Below are positions 35,171 through 40,362 of a stretch of 40,362 nucleotides of DNA, piece after piece (the stretch's first letter is position 1; every line of letters begins with the position of its first letter). The notes beneath the pieces are model-generated. The model did not search any database, was not told the origin of the DNA, and worked only from the letters and a program-made list of their open reading frames with translations. Location: positions 1 through 40,362 of the forward strand of contig CAUYTW010000066.1 of NCBI GenBank assembly GCA_963575715.1, in the 5' to 3' direction. Source of the DNA: Gammaproteobacteria bacterium. Lineage in GTDB: Bacteria > Pseudomonadota > Gammaproteobacteria > CAIRSR01. A program made the translations under genes and the position numbers.

Positions 35171-35482
35171 TTAATTCAATCTAATCTGAACATCAACGCC
35201 AGCTGCCAGATTCAATTTCATCAAAGCATCTACAGTTTTATCAGTAGGATCAACAATATCCATTAATCGTTTATGAGTACGAATTTCATACTGATCTCGA
35301 GCATCTTTATCTACATGAGGAGAAACAAGCACAGTATAACGTTCCATTTTAGTCGGTAGCGGAATCGGACCTCTTACTTGGGCACCAGTACGACGTGCTG
35401 TTTCCACAATTTCCCGTGCTGAACGATCAATCAGTCGATGATCAAAACTTTTTAGCCGGATACGAATTTTTTGATTTGCCAT
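35171..35482 (-). CDS. rpsJ: 30S ribosomal protein S10
   Basis: The 103-residue protein begins [20 protein letters not shown] and contains [20 protein letters not shown], the standard S10. Besides its head position in the small subunit it serves as NusE in transcription antitermination. Only nine bases separate it from tuf, so str and S10 genes form one run without a separate S10 leader. Confidence 0.97.
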   Translation of the reverse strand: MANQKIRIRLKSFDHRLIDRSAREIVETARRTGAQVRGPIPLPTKMERYTVLVSPHVDKDARDQYEIRTHKRLMDIVDPTDKTVDALMKLNLAAGVDVQIRLN

Positions 35483-35491
35483 AATTTACGC

Positions 35492-36682
35492 TCAGTCGAT
35501 AATCTTAGCGACTACACCAGCACCGACGGTGCGCCCACCTTCACGAATGGCGAAACGCAATCCTTCTTCCATGGCAATCGGGGAAATCAATGAAACCGTC
35601 ATCTGAATATTATCCCCTGGCATTACCATCTCTACGCCTTCTGGCAGATCGACCGCACCAGTCACGTCCGTAGTGCGAAAATAAAACTGCGGACGATACC
35701 CCTTGAAGAACGGAGTATGTCGTCCTCCTTCTTCTTTGGAAAGAACGTACACTTCGGCAAAAAATCTAGTATGCGGTGTGATTGAACTCGGTTTGGCAAG
35801 CACCTGTCCACGTTCTACATCATCGCGTTTGGTTCCACGCAACAACACACCAATGTTGTCCCCAGCCTCACCCTGATCAAGCAGCTTACGGAACATTTCC
35901 ACACCGGTACAAATGGTTTTTATGGTCGGACGGATTCCGACGATCTCAACCTCGTCCCCAACCTTGACGATTCCTCGCTCGACCCGACCAGTTACCACTG
36001 TTCCGCGTCCAGATATGGTGAACACATCCTCAATCGGCATCAGAAACGGTTTGTCTATCGCTCGAATTGGTTGCGGAAAATAGGCATCCATCGCGTCTAC
36101 CAGCTTTGTTATAGATCCCTCACCAATATCAGAATGATCCCCTTCTAATGCCTTAAGCGCTGAACCGATCACGATTGGCGTGTCATCGCCGGGAAACTGG
36201 TATTTATCAAGCAACTCTCGCACTTCCATTTCGACCAGTTCTAATAATTCGGCGTCATCTACCATGTCTGCCTTGTTCATGTAAACCACAATGTGGGGCA
36301 CTCCCACTTGACGTGCAAGCAGGATATGCTCCCGTGTCTGTGGCATTGGGCCATCCGCCGCCGACACCACCAAGATCGCGCCATCCATTTGAGCCGCACC
36401 GGTAATCATGTTCTTGACGTAATCTGCATGACCCGGACAATCAACATGCGCGTAGTGACGCTTCCCAGACTGATACTCAACATGGGCCGTAGCGATAGTG
36501 ATGCCCCTCGCTCTTTCTTCTGGAGCAGCATCAATTTGATCATAGGCCTTGTATTCCCCACCATAACGTGCGGCTAACACCTTGGTCATCGCCGCCGTCA
36601 ATGTTGTCTTGCCATGGTCAACATGACCAATGGTGCCAACATTCATGTGGGGTTTGGTTCGCTGGAATTTCTCCTTAGACAC
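35492..36682 (-). CDS. tuf: Elongation factor Tu
   Basis: The 396-residue GTPase has P-loop [10 protein letters not shown], switch [20 protein letters not shown] and the NKAD guanine motif. It delivers aminoacyl-tRNA to the ribosome. Domain 2 begins near [19 protein letters not shown] and domain 3 ends [14 protein letters not shown]. Only one copy lies in the window. The codon use is more GC-rich than in the downstream ribosomal genes, as usual for this highly expressed gene. Confidence 0.98.
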   Translation of the reverse strand: MSKEKFQRTKPHMNVGTIGHVDHGKTTLTAAMTKVLAARYGGEYKAYDQIDAAPEERARGITIATAHVEYQSGKRHYAHVDCPGHADYVKNMITGAAQMDGAILVVSAADGPMPQTREHILLARQVGVPHIVVYMNKADMVDDAELLELVEMEVRELLDKYQFPGDDTPIVIGSALKALEGDHSDIGEGSITKLVDAMDAYFPQPIRAIDKPFLMPIEDVFTISGRGTVVTGRVERGIVKVGDEVEIVGIRPTIKTICTGVEMFRKLLDQGEAGDNIGVLLRGTKRDDVERGQVLAKPSSITPHTRFFAEVYVLSKEEGGRHTPFFKGYRPQFYFRTTDVTGAVDLPEGVEMVMPGDNIQMTVSLISPIAMEEGLRFAIREGGRTVGAGVVAKIID

Positions 36683-36740
36683 CTGTCTACCTCTCTACCA
36701 GTCTCAAAAATTTTAAAAGCTAGTATATAATCTTGTTATT

Positions 36741-38846
36741 TCAACGAGCGGATTTTTTCTTGATTACCGCTTCGGCGATATTGTTAGGTGCTTCTAAATA
36801 TTTACAAAATTCCATAGTATAAGTGGCGCGCCCCTGAGTAGCGGAACGTAAATCGGTCGCGTAACCAAACATTTCCGCGAGCGGCACCTCAGCACGGATA
36901 ATTCGCCCTGCTGGAGCATCTTCCATTCCCTGTACCATGCCACGACGACGATTAAGATCACCCATCACATCTCCCATGTAATCTTCTGGGGTTACTACTT
37001 CTACCTTCATAATAGGTTCAAGTAATACTGGACGCGCTCGCTTGACTCCTTCCTTGAAACCCATTGATCCAGCAATTTTAAAGGCCATCTCGCTCGAATC
37101 GACGTCGTGATAAGAACCATCGAATAAGGTAACTTTCACATCAACCACAGGAAAGCCTGCGATGACACCGTTCTGCAATTGTTCTTGAATACCTTTATCT
37201 ACCGCAGGAATATATTCCTTCGGAATTACTCCTCCTACAATCGCGTTAACAAACTCGTAACCTGTGCCCGCTTCCTTGGGTTCAAGGCGTAGCCAAACAT
37301 GGCCATATTGACCGCGACCACCGGACTGACGAATAAATTTACCTTCTTGTTCGACATTACTACGAATGGTTTCTCTATATGCTACCTGTGGAGCACCTAC
37401 ATTACATTCCACGCTAAATTCACGCTTCATACGATCAACAATAATCTCTAGATGTAACTCACCCATGCCGGAGATGATAGTCTGACTTGATTCTTCATCA
37501 GTACGTACCCTGAAAGATGGATCTTCTGAAGCGAGTTTAGATAGGGCAATTCCCATTTTTTCTTGATCAGCCTTAGTCTTTGGTTCAGCCGCGACCGAAA
37601 TGACAGGCTCTGGAAATTCCATCCGTTCCAAAGTAATAATCTGATCCATTGCGCACAATGTTTCACCAGTAGTGACATCCTTGAGACCTACAGCAGCAGC
37701 AATATCTCCCGCCCGTACTTCCTTAATTTCATCGCGCGTATTAGCATGCATTTGTAACAAACGTCCAATCCGTTCGCGTTTACTTTTAATTGGATTATAA
37801 ACCGTTGAACCTGAATTAAGCACTCCAGAATAACAACGAAAAAAGGTCAATGTACCGACGTAAGGATCAGTCATAATCTTAAAAGCTAAAGCAGCGAATG
37901 GTTCGTCATCGGAGGCATTTCTAACAATCTCAGTACCAACAGAATCGTCAGCAATACCACGAATAGGCGGCTTATCAACCGGAGAAGGTAAATACTCAAT
38001 GACAGCATCCAACAGCGCTTGAACGCCCTTATTTTTAAAGGCAGATCCACATAATACAGGAACAATCTCGCTCCGCAGAGTACGCACACGTAATCCAGTT
38101 TTGATTTCTTCGAGACTTAATTCTTTACCTTCCAGATACTTTTCCATTGTCTCGTCTGAAGCATCAGCAGCAGCTTCAACCAGTTTTTCCCGCCATTCCT
38201 GGCACATGGCCTTCATAGTAAGCGGAATATCCTCTTCACTGTAAATCGTTCCTTGAGTAGAGTCATCCCAATAAATAGCTTTCATTGCAACAAGATCAAT
38301 AACTCCTTTGAATGTTTCTTCGGCACCAATAGGAAGCTGCAATGGAACAGGAACAGCGCCCAATCTACTTTTTATCTGGGTTACTACCCTCAAAAAATTA
38401 GCACCCGCTCGATCCATCTTGTTAACAAATGCGAGCCGTGGAACTCCATATTTGTTTGCTTGACGCCATACAGTTTCAGATTGTGGCTCAACACCACCCA
38501 CAGCGCAAAACAACGCACATGCTCCATCCAGAACCCGCAAAGATCGTTCTACTTCAATAGTGAAGTCAACATGACCTGGAGTATCGATAATATTAATTCG
38601 ATACTCTGAAAATTGCTTACGCATTCCACTCCAAAAACAGGTAGTGGCAGCAGAGGTGATGGTTATTCCTCGCTCTTGTTCCTGAACCATCCAGTCCATA
38701 GTGGCAGCACCATCATGAACTTCTCCCATTTTGTGAGAGACTCCCGTATAGAACAGAATACGTTCAGTTGCGGTAGTTTTACCGGCATCAATATGAGCCA
38801 TGATACCGATATTTCGGTAACGCTCGATAGGCGTTTTACGTGGCAC
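36741..38846 (-). CDS. fusA: Elongation factor G
   Basis: The 701-residue translocase GTPase begins [20 protein letters not shown], with P-loop [35 protein letters not shown] and [10 protein letters not shown]. Domain IV carries [18 protein letters not shown] and domain [21 protein letters not shown]. It moves tRNA and mRNA through the ribosome and helps recycling. It lies 30 bases after rpsG and 58 before tuf. Confidence 0.98.
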   Translation of the reverse strand: MPRKTPIERYRNIGIMAHIDAGKTTATERILFYTGVSHKMGEVHDGAATMDWMVQEQERGITITSAATTCFWSGMRKQFSEYRINIIDTPGHVDFTIEVERSLRVLDGACALFCAVGGVEPQSETVWRQANKYGVPRLAFVNKMDRAGANFLRVVTQIKSRLGAVPVPLQLPIGAEETFKGVIDLVAMKAIYWDDSTQGTIYSEEDIPLTMKAMCQEWREKLVEAAADASDETMEKYLEGKELSLEEIKTGLRVRTLRSEIVPVLCGSAFKNKGVQALLDAVIEYLPSPVDKPPIRGIADDSVGTEIVRNASDDEPFAALAFKIMTDPYVGTLTFFRCYSGVLNSGSTVYNPIKSKRERIGRLLQMHANTRDEIKEVRAGDIAAAVGLKDVTTGETLCAMDQIITLERMEFPEPVISVAAEPKTKADQEKMGIALSKLASEDPSFRVRTDEESSQTIISGMGELHLEIIVDRMKREFSVECNVGAPQVAYRETIRSNVEQEGKFIRQSGGRGQYGHVWLRLEPKEAGTGYEFVNAIVGGVIPKEYIPAVDKGIQEQLQNGVIAGFPVVDVKVTLFDGSYHDVDSSEMAFKIAGSMGFKEGVKRARPVLLEPIMKVEVVTPEDYMGDVMGDLNRRRGMVQGMEDAPAGRIIRAEVPLAEMFGYATDLRSATQGRATYTMEFCKYLEAPNNIAEAVIKKKSAR

Positions 38847-38876
38847 GGCAGACCTCGTCGTAATTCGGTCGCTGAA

Positions 38877-39347
38877 TTACCAGCGATAATGAGCAAATGC
38901 CTTATTAGCATCCGCCATACGGTGGGTGTCTTCACGTTTTTTCACGGCCGTGCCCTTGCCATCATAGGCTTCCAGGATCTCTCCAGCCAAACGCATTCCC
39001 ATGGATTTTTCCCCACGCTTACGAGCCGCTTCCACTAGCCAGCGCATCGCAAGTGCGGTACGACGTACCAGACGAACTTCAACAGGTACTTGATAAGTTG
39101 CGCCACCAACGCGTCGAGATTTAACCTCGACCGCTGGACGAACGTTGTCCAGTGCCTTGCTGAAAATTTCCAGCGGATCGCTGCTACGCTTGGTCTGAAG
39201 TTGGGTAAGCGCTCCATAAACAATCCGTTCGGCCACTGACTTTTTACCACGTTTCATAACAACATTGATAAATTTAGCCAGAGTCTCATTCCCGTATTTA
39301 GGGTCTGGGAGGATTATGCGCTTTTCAGCAATTCTTCTTCTAGGCAT
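38877..39347 (-). CDS. rpsG: 30S ribosomal protein S7
   Basis: The 156-residue protein begins [20 protein letters not shown] and contains [20 protein letters not shown] and the C-terminal [25 protein letters not shown]. It nucleates the head of the small subunit and represses the str operon in E. coli. The gap of 99 AT-rich bases to rpsL is where the E. coli S7 site lies. Confidence 0.97.
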   Translation of the reverse strand: MPRRRIAEKRIILPDPKYGNETLAKFINVVMKRGKKSVAERIVYGALTQLQTKRSSDPLEIFSKALDNVRPAVEVKSRRVGGATYQVPVEVRLVRRTALAMRWLVEAARKRGEKSMGMRLAGEILEAYDGKGTAVKKREDTHRMADANKAFAHYRW

Positions 39348-39446
39348 GGTTGTACCTGATGCAATTTTAATAATTTACTTTTTATATTCTGTGGTGATTT
39401 ACCGTCAATAAATAATAATTACTATTTTTTATTCTAAAAAATAAAC

Positions 39447-39821
39447 TTACGATTTTGGCCGTTTAGCACCATATTTCGAACGTCCTTGGCGACGAGCATT
39501 AACTCCAGAAGTATCCAGGCTACCACGCACTACATGATAACGTACCCCGGGTAGATCCTTAACGCGTCCACCACGGATCAATACCACTGAATGTTCTTGA
39601 AGATTATGACCCTCTCCACCAATATAGGTAGTTACTTCCATACCATTTGTAAGACGCACACGTGCCACTTTACGCAATGCCGAGTTCGGCTTTTTAGGTG
39701 TGGTCGTATAAACACGAGTACATACACCGCGCTTCTGCGGGCAACCATCAAGAGCAGGAACACTACTTTTTTCTTGCTGTCTTACTCGTGGTTTACGTAC
39801 CAACTGATTTGTCGTTGCCAT
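39447..39821 (-). CDS. rpsL: 30S ribosomal protein S12
   Basis: The 124-residue protein has the decoding loop [11 protein letters not shown] with the wild-type lysine at the position of streptomycin-resistance changes, and [15 protein letters not shown] with the second such site also ordinary. It ends [14 protein letters not shown]. It is the first gene of the str run. GGAG lies about ten bases before the ATG. The rpoBC genes usual upstream are not in the window. Confidence 0.97.
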   Translation of the reverse strand: MATTNQLVRKPRVRQQEKSSVPALDGCPQKRGVCTRVYTTTPKKPNSALRKVARVRLTNGMEVTTYIGGEGHNLQEHSVVLIRGGRVKDLPGVRYHVVRGSLDTSGVNARRQGRSKYGAKRPKS

Positions 39822-39914
39822 TGATTGAATATCTCCAACCTAATCGAATGCTGACCCGACCTAACAACGGACGAACCGCGCATAGCGGTAAAAACTAATT
39901 CCCTTACATAAAAT

Positions 39915-39941
39915 GGCAGACCCAAAACGTCTGGGTCTGCC
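39915..39941 (-). promoter_or_regulatory. Leader hairpin / terminator at the start of the str transcript
   Basis: GGCAGACCCA (39915-39924) pairs perfectly with TGGGTCTGCC (39932-39941) around seven bases. On the minus strand the stem is followed by ATTTTAT. It lies a few bases downstream of the promoter listed next, so it would be the very 5' end of the str mRNA. It could stop transcription arriving from the right, act as an attenuator, or protect the mRNA. Confidence 0.65.
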
Positions 39942-39952
39942 AAAGATCTATA

Positions 39953-39982
39953 ATTCTAGCGATCTCTTCACTCAGTCGTCAA
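39953..39982 (-). promoter_or_regulatory. Sigma70-type promoter for the str operon
   Basis: On the minus strand TTGACG (39982-39977) and TAGAAT (39958-39953) are 18 bases apart, each one base from consensus. Transcription should begin near 39946, giving a leader of about 125 bases before rpsL. The promoter lies 34 bases from the nearby 131-base MITE. Confidence 0.7.
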
Positions 39983-40018
39983 TAGGTAAGCAGGGCAATC
40001 GCGCTATCTACCCCCTTA

Positions 40019-40149
40019 GAGTGTGTACAAAAACTACCACCTTGCGAATCAGCATCCTAACTCGTATGGATACAGATAAGAAACAATAACAAGGATTTCA
40101 TCTTGTAATTATACTTTAATAATCAAATCGTTAGTTTTTATACAGCCTC
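40019..40149. mobile_element. 131-bp MITE with terminal inverted repeats
   Basis: GAGTGTGTACAAAAACTA (40019-40036) and the complement of 40132-40149 (GAGGCTGTATAAAAACTA) agree at 15 of 18 positions. Both ends are flanked by TTA (40016-40018 and 40150-40152), which looks like a three-base target duplication. There is no coding sequence inside. TNA duplications are known for part of the IS5 family, which may supply the transposase. It separates the str promoter from the transposase fragment. Confidence 0.6.
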
Positions 40150-40152
40150 TTA

Positions 40153-40312
40153 GACAACAAAAGAAAGGATGAAAAATCAAGTGATTTTTTATCATCGATC
40201 GCAATCATATGAATTTTTGTGGTCCATCCACCACATGTTTTACCGATCGATTGTGGACCACTACTTTTTAACGCACCGGTACCATTGGGATGTACTTTAA
40301 TAATTGTACTAG
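40153..40312 (-). pseudogene. IS5-family transposase central fragment, cut by another IS5 end
   Basis: The minus strand reads STIIKVHPNGTGALKSSG, then PQSIGKTCGGWTTKIHM, the conserved centre of an IS5-family DDE transposase. The upstream part is replaced at 40309-40312 by CTAG and the end of another element. Downstream it loses similarity after KSLDFS. No start or catalytic set remains. Confidence 0.78.
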
Positions 40313-40362
40313 GGCCTGTTAACACTAACTGAACATATCTAAAATTAGGCCAAAAGTGATAA
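40313..40362. mobile_element. Terminal repeat of an IS5-family element running off the window
   Basis: GGCCTGTTAACACTAACT begins at 40313 directly after CTAG and matches the terminal repeat at 15370 exactly, in the same orientation. The element continues beyond the right edge, so whether it is intact cannot be seen. It is inserted inside an older transposase fragment of the same family. Confidence 0.72.

Noticed and set aside
40131-40325. A 64-codon minus-strand frame as an intact gene
   Set aside because: It is a transposase centre joined at one side to an IS terminal repeat and at the other to the MITE, so it is a chance fusion.

Overview
The window reads as a chromosomal segment of a gammaproteobacterium that cannot be named from sequence alone. 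The grounds are a complete gamma-type str/S10/spc/alpha ribosomal gene order, the rpmH-rnpA-yidD-yidC block, a GlrK/QseE-like sensor kinase, a YciK-like relic beside it, and a periplasmic di-haem peroxidase. Base composition is uneven. The kinase and rnpA are GC-rich, while the lipoprotein and much of the ribosomal block are AT-rich. Degraded mobile elements fill most of the gaps between functional blocks.

Layout. (1) About 40-9887, minus strand: a tightly coupled operon for an unusual nucleotide sugar. In transcription order it encodes a HddC-like sugar-1-phosphate nucleotidyltransferase, a GDP-mannose 4,6-dehydratase-like enzyme, an SDR epimerase/reductase, a TylF-like methyltransferase, a two-subunit transketolase, a second SDR, a class I methyltransferase, an FkbM methyltransferase broken by one in-frame TGA, a third SDR, and a truncated membrane NlpC/P60 protein. 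Several junctions are ATGA overlaps. The set suggests a GDP-linked, possibly heptose-derived, modified and O-methylated sugar for a surface glycan. (2) 9888-10398: IS200/IS605-like hairpins and the rpmH leader. (3) 10399-12766, plus strand: rpmH, rnpA, yidD, yidC. (4) 12832-17704: di-haem cytochrome c peroxidase, a decayed tnpB/IS605 zone, ubiX, an IS5-family remnant that cuts a gene just after ubiX, a sensor histidine kinase, a deleted SDR relic and tRNA-Arg(CCG). (5) 17872-21093, plus strand: a membrane-anchored cytochrome c, a small coiled-coil protein and a large Ig-like lipoprotein with calcium-loop-like repeats. (6) 21472-39821, minus strand: rpsL-rpsG-fusA-tuf-S10-spc-alpha through rplQ, including secY and rpoA. 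(7) 39822-40362: the str promoter with a hairpin at the transcript start, a 131-bp MITE with a TTA target duplication, and an IS5-family transposase fragment interrupted by another IS5-family end.

How it fits together. The ribosomal block is a conventional co-transcribed translation, secretion and RNA polymerase cluster. YidC/YidD and SecY are the membrane-insertion machinery. The peroxidase and anchored cytochrome c point to a c-type cytochrome periplasm. The most distinctive content is the sugar operon: three paralogous SDRs carry altered YxxxK catalytic motifs beside a split transketolase. The other notable layer is mobile-element debris, including a MITE, REP-like palindromes and IS5 ends in direct orientation on both sides of the ribosomal region.
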